From JBMDXK01 sp048594375 (lineage in GTDB: Bacteria > Pseudomonadota > Alphaproteobacteria > Rhizobiales > Methylopilaceae), in contig JBMDXK010000018.1 of the NCBI GenBank assembly GCA_048594375.1, positions 62,001-126,000 on the forward strand: a stretch of 64,000 bases of DNA, read 5' to 3'. Position numbers and translations under genes: made by a program. The notes beneath the pieces are model-generated. The model was given only the letters and a program-made list of their open reading frames with translations, was not told the origin of the DNA and ran no database searches. This document shows, in pieces, positions 17,039-26,279 of the stretch (position 1 is its first letter; each line of letters opens with the position of its first letter).

Positions 17039-17838
17039 GCAACATTTTTTATGATGAACCCGGCCCTGTTGGCCAGAAGCGCGCCCGTATTTTTAATGTT
17101 ATAGGGGCTGTATTTCTAGTAACATTAGCGACCGCCATTGGAGTGCGGCTGTATCATCAGGGGCAGCTTGAACTGCGGTTGTGGTCTGTGCTGCTCAATC
17201 AGGACCTGGTATTCCTGTTGTTTCAAGGGATCATCTCAACCTTTAAGGCCGCTTTTGCCGCGATGGTTATTTCTGTGCTTGCAGGGATTATTATGGCAGC
17301 AGGATTGATGTCCCATCGGGCATGGGTCTGGATGCCGTTGCGAGCGTGGATAGAAGTTTTCCGCGGTTTGCCTTTACTGTTGGTGTTTTTCTTTGTTTTT
17401 TTAGGTGTTCCGGCGCTTGGTTTTCATCTTTCCAGCTTTTGGTCACTGGTGATCGGTATAGCGCTTTACAACAGCGCAGTCTTTGCGGAAATTTTTCGCG
17501 CGGGGCTGATGTCCATACCGCAAGGACAGCGTGAAGCGGGGCTGGTGATTGGCATGACGGAAAGCCGTACGTTGCGGATTATTCTGTTGCCACAAGCAAT
17601 CACCCGAATGCTGCCTATTCTGGTAAGCCAAGGCGTTATTCTGCTGAAAGAAACCTCGCTTGGCTTTATCATTGGCTATACAGAGCTGTTGCGGCAAGGG
17701 CGTACGGCGGTAGAATACCTGGGTGGTGAATATTCCATCCCTGTTTATACTCTGCTCGCTGTGATTTACATTGCCATCAACATCGCCCTGTCTTGGATGG
17801 CCATCTGGCTAGAACGACGCCAGAATAGCAAGAAATAA
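17035..17838 (+). CDS. Amino-acid ABC transporter permease (GluD type)
   Basis: This is the second permease of the transporter, 267 residues. It has a cytoplasmic N-terminus, a first helix near residues 22-40, then a further hydrophobic core, and the EAA loop QREAGLVIGMTESRTLRIILLPQAITRMLPILVSQGV. It is the last gene of the operon. The following 218 bases to the convergent orphan gene are AT-rich, with no convincing terminator. Confidence 0.92.
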   Translation: MSNIFYDEPGPVGQKRARIFNVIGAVFLVTLATAIGVRLYHQGQLELRLWSVLLNQDLVFLLFQGIISTFKAAFAAMVISVLAGIIMAAGLMSHRAWVWMPLRAWIEVFRGLPLLLVFFFVFLGVPALGFHLSSFWSLVIGIALYNSAVFAEIFRAGLMSIPQGQREAGLVIGMTESRTLRIILLPQAITRMLPILVSQGVILLKETSLGFIIGYTELLRQGRTAVEYLGGEYSIPVYTLLAVIYIAINIALSWMAIWLERRQNSKK

Positions 17839-18056
17839 CTGTATATAAAAGACAACTCATGCGTAAACCTATCACTCTTACAGGTATTTATAAAATTGCA
17901 GATACATAACTTTTTGCTCTCATTAATTTCCTGAGAAAAAATATTTTTTACCTCACCTTAGATCGAGGTTACGCTTGACGCCATCAAAAGCAATAACATA
18001 AAGATTTATAATAAAAATACACACTCATCCTATCATGTTTCCGTCCTCGATTATTC

Positions 18057-20606
18057 TTATTCCCCCATAGAACCATCACTTTTTGCATAGCTGTCTTTTC
18101 TCACAAAATTTCTTGGCGGCGGAGGAGGCGAACTAATCAGTGGTGGACGGTGCATTTGACTATGACTCAGATTTGGTAGATGACTTGACTGTAGCGTTTT
18201 CCGCTCGCTTTCTTCTTGATTTGCAAATTGTTGAGAGATTTGTTTTTCCATGATTGTATTTGCAATAGGCATGAAAGTTTCGCTACTCTGATGCTTATCT
18301 AGTACTCTGATAAGTTCCTGACCTATCCTCGCCATAATAGAGCGCAATTGTCGTGCATTCATATGAACTGTAAATTTTTGGGAATCTTGAATGTTTGTTT
18401 CTTCCTCTGTCATAGAAGAAATGGCTTGTGATGATATGTAATCACCATAAGCTTTTTGCTGCTCTTGTTCTTTATTATGATACACACGAGGATTGGTTTT
18501 TACGACAATTTCAGGAATCAATTTTTCTAGTGTTGGTATTAGAATATTTTTTATTTTGTAAAGCGTTTCAGAATCACTTTCATAAATCTTTTGCCATGTT
18601 TCATTAAGTTCTTTTATTCTGCCTTGCAACATATTACCGCGCTGCTCAGAGTTAGCATTTCCTAAATAAAGTACATTTGATTTTTCAGCTATACTCCGGT
18701 TATCAATCGATTTATTTGACAGCCCAATAATTCCAAACCACTTTATTGATAAAGGAATGTTATCAGAGTGGCGTCCCTGCAAAAGAATTTCTTCTACTGT
18801 ATCAAGAAAACTTTTCAATTTATTTGTTACACTGGAATTTGTATTAAAAAAATTTTCCGCCTCATCAATGAGTACCACACCGTTTTTATATCCTGTTCTA
18901 ATATAAGCATCTAAAAAACTGCCATAAATTTCTTCAAATGAACTTTTAATTTCATCAGGATCATTTCTTTTACTTCCATATAATGGTTTTAAATTCATAT
19001 TTCTCCCATCATTTATTAATTCTTTTATATCACGAATAATTTTACTTTGATTTAATATAGTATAGGGTGCATCAAGAGCTTCTAACAATTTTTTAAAGCC
19101 TACTCCTTTTCCTATACCTGAGGGGCCTACGGCAATAATTATGGGTCGCGGCATATCTTTTTCAAGTAAATCCAAATGAGATACGCCTCTCAAACTATCT
19201 ACAAAATCAAATATTGCACCACGATATTCTTCTGCAAAATACTTACTAATAATATCGTTTATTTTTTTACGATTTTCTTCGCTATTATTTATTTTTTTAA
19301 CGGTTGCAGGAAATCGCGCATAATATGATGTTGCATGTAATACTTTCATAAAAGGTCGTAGTTCTTTTTCTGAGTGCAAAGTACGTTCAGACATATTTGC
19401 TATTACATTGTATGCTTCAGCTATATAACCATTTATCTCATCTTTGAGAGGCTGTGACTGAATATCCATCAAAGGCTTAATGAGGCCAATAAAACGCTCT
19501 ATTATACTAAAAGCGATTTTTTTCGGTTCCGTTGGAACAAGAGACTGATTATTATTAATATATGCATGCGTATAATTATTGAGTTGGGCATGAATATTAT
19601 CCCCATGCTGACTCCAATATACCCCAGGATCGCGCGCTAAAGTAACTCCCATGGTAGCTGCAGTAAAAGCATTTTTAATTGCCGACTTCCCAATTTTCTT
19701 TACAATTCCTTTTATTGTTTTATTTTCTTCGCGCGCTCTTTTTTGTTCCTTAGCCAATTCTTGATTATATATTTTCATGATCTCATTATAGAGTTGTTCA
19801 GCTGTTTCAATTTTTATACCTACGTACCCCTGCGCATCTTCTTTGGTAATTTTTGCATAGTTACTATCTTCTGCAGCATTGTTTTCTGAGGCTCTGGGCC
19901 TCTCATAAGAGCTTCCAATGCGAGTATTTATAGCGATATCTTTATTTGACTCTTGTGGTCTCTCTAAAACAACTGCCCTTCCTTCGACAATTTGCTCAAT
20001 ATGATTATCCGGTTCATTTTCGAGCGGGATTTCCCATGTACTCAAAGCTTTATCGCGCTCATTACTGCTGAAACTTCCTATAGAATTTCTTCTGGAATTA
20101 TTTTGCTCAGCTAAAATGTTATAGTTTGCCAGATCAAGCTGTTTTCCTTTGTGCTGAAACATCTTTTTTGGATCTGTGATTGCTTCAGCGAATGGCAGAG
20201 CGTGTGATCTCATATTCCTTTGAATTTCATGCGCTCTAGCGGATGTTGTTGATCTTAAATCGCTTACAACTCCCTTAGTATATTTTTGAGCGCGACCTAT
20301 AAATCCCGTAAGCCGAGTACCATTTTTTTCGCCTCTGATCGCGTCTTTACTGACCGGAATATTAACTTCCTCTCCATCCCTTAATTGCTCAAAGGCTTCA
20401 TCGCTATGGATAGAAGCCCAATCATCACCCCCTTCCAGAGTCATCGCTGGAGCATCATGCTCAGAAGGCCTAGGTATGTTTGTAGGCACATTTAATTGCG
20501 CGGCGTTGTTTAAAGAGCCTTCAAAATCCGCTTGAACTCTAACAGCATCTGTATTGCCCGTTTCTTGCGGAAAATGGCGGACAGGTATTGGCGAAGGAGA
20601 GCGCAT
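18057..20606 (-). CDS. Large P-loop (AAA-like) NTPase protein with disordered ends; possible secreted effector
   Basis: I do not recognise this 849-residue protein as a named family. Residues 1-255 are polar, Ser/Asn/Glu-rich and probably disordered. Residues about 265-480 are helical and charged. A P-loop domain follows: Walker A GPSGIGKG (494-501, Gly in place of the usual Ser/Thr after the lysine), Walker B GVVLIDEAENFF with D581-E582, and a sensor-1-like IIGLSN ending at N631. R707 (NPRVYH) could be an arginine finger. The C-terminus is Gln/Ser-rich with SPPPPPRNF near 826. There is no signal peptide and no membrane segment. The gene is strongly AT-rich, lacks a good ribosome site (AT-rich upstream), and stands alone between a transporter operon and proBA. 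Disordered ends, polyproline and composition suggest a transferred effector-like gene; this is inference. Confidence 0.75.
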   Translation of the reverse strand: MRSPSPIPVRHFPQETGNTDAVRVQADFEGSLNNAAQLNVPTNIPRPSEHDAPAMTLEGGDDWASIHSDEAFEQLRDGEEVNIPVSKDAIRGEKNGTRLTGFIGRAQKYTKGVVSDLRSTTSARAHEIQRNMRSHALPFAEAITDPKKMFQHKGKQLDLANYNILAEQNNSRRNSIGSFSSNERDKALSTWEIPLENEPDNHIEQIVEGRAVVLERPQESNKDIAINTRIGSSYERPRASENNAAEDSNYAKITKEDAQGYVGIKIETAEQLYNEIMKIYNQELAKEQKRAREENKTIKGIVKKIGKSAIKNAFTAATMGVTLARDPGVYWSQHGDNIHAQLNNYTHAYINNNQSLVPTEPKKIAFSIIERFIGLIKPLMDIQSQPLKDEINGYIAEAYNVIANMSERTLHSEKELRPFMKVLHATSYYARFPATVKKINNSEENRKKINDIISKYFAEEYRGAIFDFVDSLRGVSHLDLLEKDMPRPIIIAVGPSGIGKGVGFKKLLEALDAPYTILNQSKIIRDIKELINDGRNMNLKPLYGSKRNDPDEIKSSFEEIYGSFLDAYIRTGYKNGVVLIDEAENFFNTNSSVTNKLKSFLDTVEEILLQGRHSDNIPLSIKWFGIIGLSNKSIDNRSIAEKSNVLYLGNANSEQRGNMLQGRIKELNETWQKIYESDSETLYKIKNILIPTLEKLIPEIVVKTNPRVYHNKEQEQQKAYGDYISSQAISSMTEEETNIQDSQKFTVHMNARQLRSIMARIGQELIRVLDKHQSSETFMPIANTIMEKQISQQFANQEESERKTLQSSHLPNLSHSQMHRPPLISSPPPPPRNFVRKDSYAKSDGSMGE

Positions 20607-20995
20607 AATTTATATAAATCAACAGTATAGAGACATTTTTAAGTTAACAGATCAGAATTTTAAAAAGTGCATAAAACACTATGGTTAATAGGATTGGACT
20701 AATTCTGCATTGCTATCAACCCTCTCTATCCCTCCGACAGCCAATATGCCTTCAAAAAAAGAAAAAGAACGATTTTTCTGTGTGTGAGGGTGGATAAGCT
20801 ACCGTATATCTATTTCATTTTTTATGCAAATCCCCCATGTTTAATTATTATTATTTACATTAAATTAATGTAATATATTTTATTTTTGCTGCCATCGAAT
20901 GATTACGCTGTTTAATCGCACAATCACACTTTGGCAGTTTACACAAACTCTATTCCAGCGTAACAAAACACAGTTTCAGTTTAGGCATAGCAGTT
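20607..20995. other. AT-rich intergenic region with a palindrome
   Basis: These 389 bases separate the P-loop orphan gene and proB, both transcribed away from here. I see no gene. The stretch is very AT-rich and contains TTACATTAA-A-TTAATGTAA at 20855-20873, an almost perfect palindrome suited to a dimeric regulator. In related genomes obgE sits upstream of proB; no trace of it is visible here. Confidence 0.5.
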
Positions 20996-22156
20996 ATGGA
21001 TATTCCTCACCTCGGCCAGTTCAAACGCATTGTAATCAAGATTGGCTCGGCATTGCTGGTGGATTCTGCCAGCGGTGAGTTGCGTCAAACCTGGATGGAA
21101 AGCATTGCGGCCGATATTAAAACGCTGACAAAACGCGGCGCAGAAGTGCTGTTGGTATCGTCCGGCTCTGTGGCGCTCGGACGGCATGTGCTTCAATTGC
21201 CAAGGGGTGGATCCCTCAAGCTGGAAGACAGCCAGGCCGCCGCCGCTATCGGCCAGATTGCCCTTGCGCGGACATGGTCGGAAGTGCTGGGCGCACACGG
21301 CCTCACTGCCGGACAAGTGCTGCTCACCCTGCGGGATACAGAAGAACGCCGCCGCTACCTTAATGCCCGCGCAACACTGGCACGACTGCTAAAATTCAAA
21401 GCAATACCCGTCATCAACGAGAACGATACGGTAGCCACTTCGGAAATCCGCTACGGTGATAATGACCGTCTGGCCGCGCGCGTTACCAGCATGGCCTCCG
21501 CCGATTGCCTTGTTCTGCTCTCCGACATTGACGGACTTTACACCGCCCCGCCCGCACTTGATCCCAATGCCCGCCACATTCCCATTGTGCCGCAAATCAC
21601 CCATGAGATTGAAGCCATGGCGGGTGATGCAGCATCGGAGTTCTCCCGCGGCGGTATGCGCACCAAGATCGAAGCCGGTAAAATTGCCACCGCCAGCGGG
21701 GCGCATATGGTGATTGCCAAGGGCGCCATCCACCACCCGCTCAAAGCCATTCAAGAAGGCGGGTTGTGTACATGGTTCTTAACCGGAGCCACGCCCATCG
21801 CAGCACGCAAGAAATGGATTGCCGGAACGCTCAAACCCAAAGGCACCATCACTGTGGACGCCGGCGCTGTGATTGCGCTACACTCGGGCAAAAGCCTGTT
21901 GCCCGCAGGGGTTGTAAAGGTTGAGGGGTTGTTTGCCCGTGGCGATGCCGTCATTGTACGCGGCCCGAACGGTGCAGAAATAGCGCGCGGCCTGATTGCC
22001 TATGATGTCACCGAAGCGATTCAGGTTGCGGGATGCAACAAGGCGCGGATTCAGGAAATTCTTGGTTTTCGTGGCCGCACAGAAATGATACACAGGGATG
22101 ATCTCGCATTTGCAGGGGAAAGCAATGACCGCAGCAGCACAGAAAACAACGGATGA
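20996..22156 (+). CDS. proB: Glutamate 5-kinase
   Basis: ProB phosphorylates glutamate as the first step of proline synthesis. The 386-residue protein has the amino-acid kinase fold (RIVIKIGSALLVD, LLVSSGSVALG, PVINENDTVAT, FGDNDRLAARV-like YGDNDRLAARVTSM, and RGGMRTKIEAG). A C-terminal PUA domain follows from about residue 280. It overlaps proA by 32 bases. Order proB-proA-nadD-rsfS-rlmH is the usual Rhizobiales run. Confidence 0.97.
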   Translation: MDIPHLGQFKRIVIKIGSALLVDSASGELRQTWMESIAADIKTLTKRGAEVLLVSSGSVALGRHVLQLPRGGSLKLEDSQAAAAIGQIALARTWSEVLGAHGLTAGQVLLTLRDTEERRRYLNARATLARLLKFKAIPVINENDTVATSEIRYGDNDRLAARVTSMASADCLVLLSDIDGLYTAPPALDPNARHIPIVPQITHEIEAMAGDAASEFSRGGMRTKIEAGKIATASGAHMVIAKGAIHHPLKAIQEGGLCTWFLTGATPIAARKKWIAGTLKPKGTITVDAGAVIALHSGKSLLPAGVVKVEGLFARGDAVIVRGPNGAEIARGLIAYDVTEAIQVAGCNKARIQEILGFRGRTEMIHRDDLAFAGESNDRSSTENNG

Positions 22157-23411
22157 CCTTGGCCGTGTGATGCACACTCTTGGCGCACAGGCGCGGGCGG
22201 CTGCGCAAGTGCTGGCAACAGCCTCCACCAATCAAAAAAATACCGCACTCATAGCTATGGCGCAGGCACTGCGTGCATCGGAAGCCGCTATTCTGACAGC
22301 CAATGAACAAGATCTTGTGCAAGCACGCGAACAAGGCATGTCAAAAGCCTTTCAAGATCGCTTGCTGCTCACGCCTGAACGCCTCGAAGGCATTGCCCAA
22401 AGCCTTGAATCGGTTGCCAAGCTGAACGATCCTGTTGGCACGGTAATGGCCGAATGGACACGCCCCAACGGGTTGCGTATCCAGCGCGTTGCCACCCCCA
22501 TCGGCGTGGTGGGCGTCATCTACGAAAGCCGGCCGAATGTTACCGCGGATGCTGGTGCGCTCACCCTTAAAGCCGGAAACGCCGTGATTTTGCGCGGCGG
22601 TTCCGATAGCTTCCGTTCCTCCGGTGCCATCCACGATGCGCTTGTGGCGGGTTTGAAAGCCGCTGGCCTGCCTGAACACGCTATTCAGCGGGTTCCCACC
22701 CGTGACCGCGCGGCGGTCGGGCATTTGCTCAGCGGCCTTGGCGGAACGGTGGATGTGATTGTGCCGCGCGGCGGCAAAGGTCTGGTGAGCCGCGTGCAGG
22801 AAGAAGCGCGTGTTCCCGTATTTGCCCATCTGGATGGCAATGTGCATGTCTATGTGGATAAAGCCGCTGACCTTGAGATTGCCAAAAGCGTATTGCTGAA
22901 TTCAAAAATGCGCCGTACTGGCATTTGTGGCGCCGCCGAAACCCTGCTGGTGCATAAAGACGTTGCGGATGAAATGCTTGCGCCACTGGTTGCTATGCTG
23001 CTGGATGCAGATTGCGAGGTGCGCGGTGATGCGCACACCCACAGCGTGGATGCGCGGGTAAAGCCTGCCGTGGATGCAGACTGGGCAACCGAATATGAGG
23101 ATGCAATCATTGCCACCAAGGTTGTGGAAAGCCTTGATGATGCGGTAAAGCACATCAATCATTGGGGCTCCCACCACACCGACTGCATCATCACGCAAGA
23201 CGAACAGGCCGCTGCACAGTTTATGCGTGAGGTGGATTCGGCCATTGTCACACACAACGCATCCACCCAGTTTGCGGATGGCGGCGAATTCGGCTTCGGC
23301 GCGGAAATCGGCATCGCCACAGGCCGGATGCACGCCCGTGGCCCCGTGGGCGTGGAACAGCTCACCACGTTTAAATATTGCGTTCATGGCACAGGCCAGA
23401 CCCGCCCGTGA
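22125..23411 (+). CDS. proA: Gamma-glutamyl phosphate reductase
   Basis: ProA reduces gamma-glutamyl phosphate to glutamate semialdehyde with NADPH. From ATG 22125 (GGGGAA upstream) it is 428 residues. The family motifs VIYESRPNVTADAGALTLKAGNAVILRGG and the catalytic C268 in RTGICGAAET are present, as is the C-terminal GVEQLTTFKY. The start lies inside the proB end and the stop overlaps nadD's GTG, so the three genes are translationally packed. Confidence 0.97.
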   Translation: MTAAAQKTTDDLGRVMHTLGAQARAAAQVLATASTNQKNTALIAMAQALRASEAAILTANEQDLVQAREQGMSKAFQDRLLLTPERLEGIAQSLESVAKLNDPVGTVMAEWTRPNGLRIQRVATPIGVVGVIYESRPNVTADAGALTLKAGNAVILRGGSDSFRSSGAIHDALVAGLKAAGLPEHAIQRVPTRDRAAVGHLLSGLGGTVDVIVPRGGKGLVSRVQEEARVPVFAHLDGNVHVYVDKAADLEIAKSVLLNSKMRRTGICGAAETLLVHKDVADEMLAPLVAMLLDADCEVRGDAHTHSVDARVKPAVDADWATEYEDAIIATKVVESLDDAVKHINHWGSHHTDCIITQDEQAAAQFMREVDSAIVTHNASTQFADGGEFGFGAEIGIATGRMHARGPVGVEQLTTFKYCVHGTGQTRP

Positions 23412-24022
23412 AACCTTTTGCTTTCACTCTCCCCCCTCATGCCGCCGGTATGCGGATCGGGCTTTATGGCGGCTCGTTTAACCCCGCTCATGCCGGACAC
23501 CGGCACGTGGCGCTCACGGCTTTAAAGCGCCTTCAGCTGGATGCGGTCTGGTGGCTTGTCACACCGGGCAATCCCCTGAAAGATACCCGCACACTTCCCT
23601 CACTGGAGGAGCGGCTTGCACAGACCCGCACGCTGGCAAACCATCCGCGCTTTCATGCAACAGGAATTGAGGCATTATGGGGTACCCGCTATGCGGTGGA
23701 TACCGTGCGGGAAATGCAAGGCCGTACGCGGGGCGTCAATTTTGTGTGGGTAATGGGCGCTGATAATCTTGCAACTTTCCACCGCTGGCGCCACTGGAAA
23801 ACGCTGGCGCACCTGTTGCCCATCGCTATTATTGATCGCCCAAAGGCGACCTTATTGCCTTTAAGCAGCAAATTTTGTCAGACTTTCCGGCAAAACCGTC
23901 TGCCGGAACATGCCAGCAGAAATCTTTCTTTGCAGCCGGCGCCTGTCTGGATGTTTATCAGCGCACCCCGTTCAAGCCTGTCATCCACGCAGATTCGGCA
24001 TAACAACTGCATTCGAACTTGA
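23408..24022 (+). CDS. nadD: Nicotinate-nucleotide adenylyltransferase
   Basis: NadD adenylates nicotinate mononucleotide in NAD synthesis. The product is 204 residues if translation starts at GTG 23408, which overlaps the proA TGA. An earlier ATG would run far into proA. The nucleotidyltransferase motifs are IGLYGGSFNPAHAGHRHVA (about residue 18-36), WWLVTPGNPLK, and the C-terminal RSSLSSTQIR. The N-terminal ten-odd residues before the first strand are usual in this group. Confidence 0.92.
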   Translation: MKPFAFTLPPHAAGMRIGLYGGSFNPAHAGHRHVALTALKRLQLDAVWWLVTPGNPLKDTRTLPSLEERLAQTRTLANHPRFHATGIEALWGTRYAVDTVREMQGRTRGVNFVWVMGADNLATFHRWRHWKTLAHLLPIAIIDRPKATLLPLSSKFCQTFRQNRLPEHASRNLSLQPAPVWMFISAPRSSLSSTQIRHNNCIRT

Positions 24023-24090
24023 AATTTCTGCTATAAAAGTTATGTTATAGAAAGAGCAATGTTTGTTGACATGTAATTTTTGAATAAAGG

Positions 24091-24498
24091 ATGCGGACTC
24101 TGTCCACTTTAATGACCAACGATTCACACCTTGAACCTTCTCCTGCGCGTTTTGTGCGCAGCCAAGAAGACAGCCTGAAAAATCTCGCTTTGTCCCTTCT
24201 AGAAGATGGGAAAGCTGAAGAGATCACCATCATTGACCTTGCAAGTAAATCTTCCATTGCAGATGCAATGATTATTGTGCAAGGTACATCCAACCGCCAT
24301 GTTTCTTCTATTGCAGACCGTGTTGTGCAAGGACTGAAACAAGAAGCAGATATTGTGCCGCGCGTTGAAGGACTTGCCACCTGTGACTGGGTGCTGATTG
24401 ATGCCGGTGATGTTATTATTCATGTTTTCCGTCCTGAAGTGCGGGCGTTTTATAATCTGGAAAAGATGTGGTCACACGACCGTCCTTCCGAATCATAA
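24091..24498 (+). CDS. rsfS: Ribosome silencing factor RsfS
   Basis: RsfS binds uL14 and keeps ribosomal subunits apart during starvation. The 135-residue protein has the Iojap-family core: EDGKAEEITIIDLASKSSIADAMIIVQGTSNRHVSSIADRV, CDWVLIDAGDVIIHVFRPEVRAFYNLEKMW. The start is uncertain: ATG 24091 directly abuts AAAGG, and ATG 24112 has no good site. It follows nadD by 68 bases and precedes rlmH by 24. Confidence 0.94.
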   Translation: MRTLSTLMTNDSHLEPSPARFVRSQEDSLKNLALSLLEDGKAEEITIIDLASKSSIADAMIIVQGTSNRHVSSIADRVVQGLKQEADIVPRVEGLATCDWVLIDAGDVIIHVFRPEVRAFYNLEKMWSHDRPSES

Positions 24499-24522
24499 TG
24501 CTGTAAAGACTTTTGTGATGGT

Positions 24523-25005
24523 ATGCGCATTCTTGTCTGCACCATTGGCCGCCTGAAAGATGGACCTGAACGCGCGCTGGTGCAGCGCTATCTGGAACGC
24601 GCCAACCAGATCGGCCGAACCATGGGCGTGGCAAGCGTGGAAATACGCGAGTTTGCCGAAAGCCGCGCTCGCAGCAGTCAGGAACGCAAAAAGGAAGAAG
24701 CTGCAAATCTGCGCAGCGCACTGCCGCCTAACACCATCCTTGTGTGCCTTGATGAAAACGGCAAATCCCCTGACAGTGTGAAATTTTCCCGCTCTATAGA
24801 GCATTGGCGCGACAGCGGCACTCCCGCGCTGGCTTTTCTGATTGGCGGTGCCGATGGCCTTGAGCAGGAACTACTCCAGCACTCCAGCCTTTTGATGGCT
24901 TTTGGCGCTATGACATGGCCACACCAGATCGTGCGGGTTTTGCTGCTGGAACAAATCTACCGCGCTCTTACCATTATTCAGGGCCATCCATACCATCGGG
25001 AGTAA
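24523..25005 (+). CDS. rlmH: 23S rRNA pseudouridine-1915 N3-methyltransferase RlmH
   Basis: RlmH is the SPOUT enzyme that methylates pseudouridine 1915 of 23S rRNA. The protein has 160 residues, with MRILVCTIGRLKDGPE at the start, the knot region LAFLIGGADGLEQEL (GGADG motif, about residue 104-116) and the C-terminal MTWPHQIVRVLLLEQIYRALTIIQGHPYHRE. In related genomes envC and ctpA follow directly; here holA does, on the other strand. Confidence 0.96.
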   Translation: MRILVCTIGRLKDGPERALVQRYLERANQIGRTMGVASVEIREFAESRARSSQERKKEEAANLRSALPPNTILVCLDENGKSPDSVKFSRSIEHWRDSGTPALAFLIGGADGLEQELLQHSSLLMAFGAMTWPHQIVRVLLLEQIYRALTIIQGHPYHRE

Positions 25006-25066
25006 TTCCAGCGTATTCATTCTGGCATGTACTTCCTAAAAGCCCCGTTTAATTTGCTAATAGATC

Positions 25067-26089
25067 CTAACGTCGGCTTTCAGCAGCAAGAGCAACAAGG
25101 GTTCGGTGCGCAATCACTTCCCCGAAGCGGCCTTGCTGGCGGCTTTGCGCGACCGCATCGCCTAAACGGGCAATAGCACGGGTGAGCCGTTCAAGGCTCC
25201 ATGTACCGAGGGCTTTTTCCACCAGTGCCTTGCGGGAGAAGTGCAACCCCCGCCAGCCGGTTTCAAGCACGGCACCGGGACGCTCACCTTTTTCTACCTG
25301 CGCTCGCAGTGGATAGAGCTGCAAGGCATAGCGCAACGCGGCATTGAGCGATGCTGATGGCGCAATCCCTGCCCCTTGCAGGGTAAAAAGGGTGCTTTCG
25401 CATTTTTCGAGCTGCCCCGTAAAAGCGGCATCCACTACATCATCCAATGCCAATTCCATGGAATCGGTCAGAACTGCCGCCACGTCATCACGGGTGAGCA
25501 TTGGTCTGCCCATAGCATAAAGCGCAAGCTTTTCAATTTCGGAGCGTGTCGCTTGCCGATCCGCTCCAAGGGCAGATTTTAATGCGGCTAAGGCATCAGG
25601 CGCAATACGCATAGCATGTTGGGAAAGCGTACTTTCAATCAGCCTTCCCAAAGCAGCATCGGTATCTGTATAGCAAGGAATAACCGCAGCCTTGGGGCTT
25701 TTTTCACACAGTGTGCGCAAAGGCGCAGCCTTCTTAATATCTCCCGCTTCGATAATAATTTGCGCTTCCGGCTCAGGGCCTTTGAGAATAGCCTCAACCG
25801 CGCCCGCAAGAGAGCGGCTCCCCGCACTCACCCAGATGCAGCGTTTGCCACCAAACATGGCGCGGGTATAAGCTTCATCCGCCAGCCGCGCCGGATCAGA
25901 AGCAAGGTTATCTCCCTCCAGTCGCACAAAAGCAAAAGGATCATTGGGGTCATCCACACACAGCCTGGCCAAGCCCTCCGCCCGTTCATGTACCAGTCCA
26001 GCATCCGGGCCGTAGATGAGCACACAAAACATTTTAGGGTCAGGCTGGCGTAAAAAAACTTCAATCTGTGCGGTTTTTAAAGCAACCAT
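25067..26089 (-). CDS. holA: DNA polymerase III subunit delta
   Basis: HolA is the clamp-loader delta subunit that opens the beta clamp. The 340-residue alphaproteobacterial form shows FCVLIYGPDAGLVHERAEGLA, then RARA/MFGGKRCIWVSAGS, IIIEAGDIKKAAPLRTLCE (DLKKSSPLR-like) and a C-terminal helical collar (GLHFSRKALVEKALGTWSLERLTRAIARL). In relatives it follows leuS and lptE; neither is present upstream here. Confidence 0.93.
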   Translation of the reverse strand: MVALKTAQIEVFLRQPDPKMFCVLIYGPDAGLVHERAEGLARLCVDDPNDPFAFVRLEGDNLASDPARLADEAYTRAMFGGKRCIWVSAGSRSLAGAVEAILKGPEPEAQIIIEAGDIKKAAPLRTLCEKSPKAAVIPCYTDTDAALGRLIESTLSQHAMRIAPDALAALKSALGADRQATRSEIEKLALYAMGRPMLTRDDVAAVLTDSMELALDDVVDAAFTGQLEKCESTLFTLQGAGIAPSASLNAALRYALQLYPLRAQVEKGERPGAVLETGWRGLHFSRKALVEKALGTWSLERLTRAIARLGDAVAQSRQQGRFGEVIAHRTLVALAAESRR

Positions 26090-26238
26090 ATTTCATTCCA
26101 ATGTGATGCTGAACAGATACCGCAATCATACAAAACAGTGCAAGTATTAGCCTTTACCCGGCACACTGTAAACGCTTCTCTTTTCAAAGCGGGATCACCC
26201 TTTTTGTGTGCCCCTGCCCGCTTTGTTAAAGCGAGGCG

Positions 26239-26270
26239 CTGGCTGTGTTCTATCAGAAGAGCACAGCCAG
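26239..26270 (-). terminator. Stem-loop downstream of the YdcF-like gene
   Basis: CTGGCTGTG and CACAGCCAG form a nine-base-pair stem, extended by TCT/AGA after one mismatch. It lies ten bases after the minus-strand stop. There is no T-run, so its role as terminator or mRNA end is probable only. Confidence 0.5.
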
Positions 26271-26279
26271 AATGTTTCG

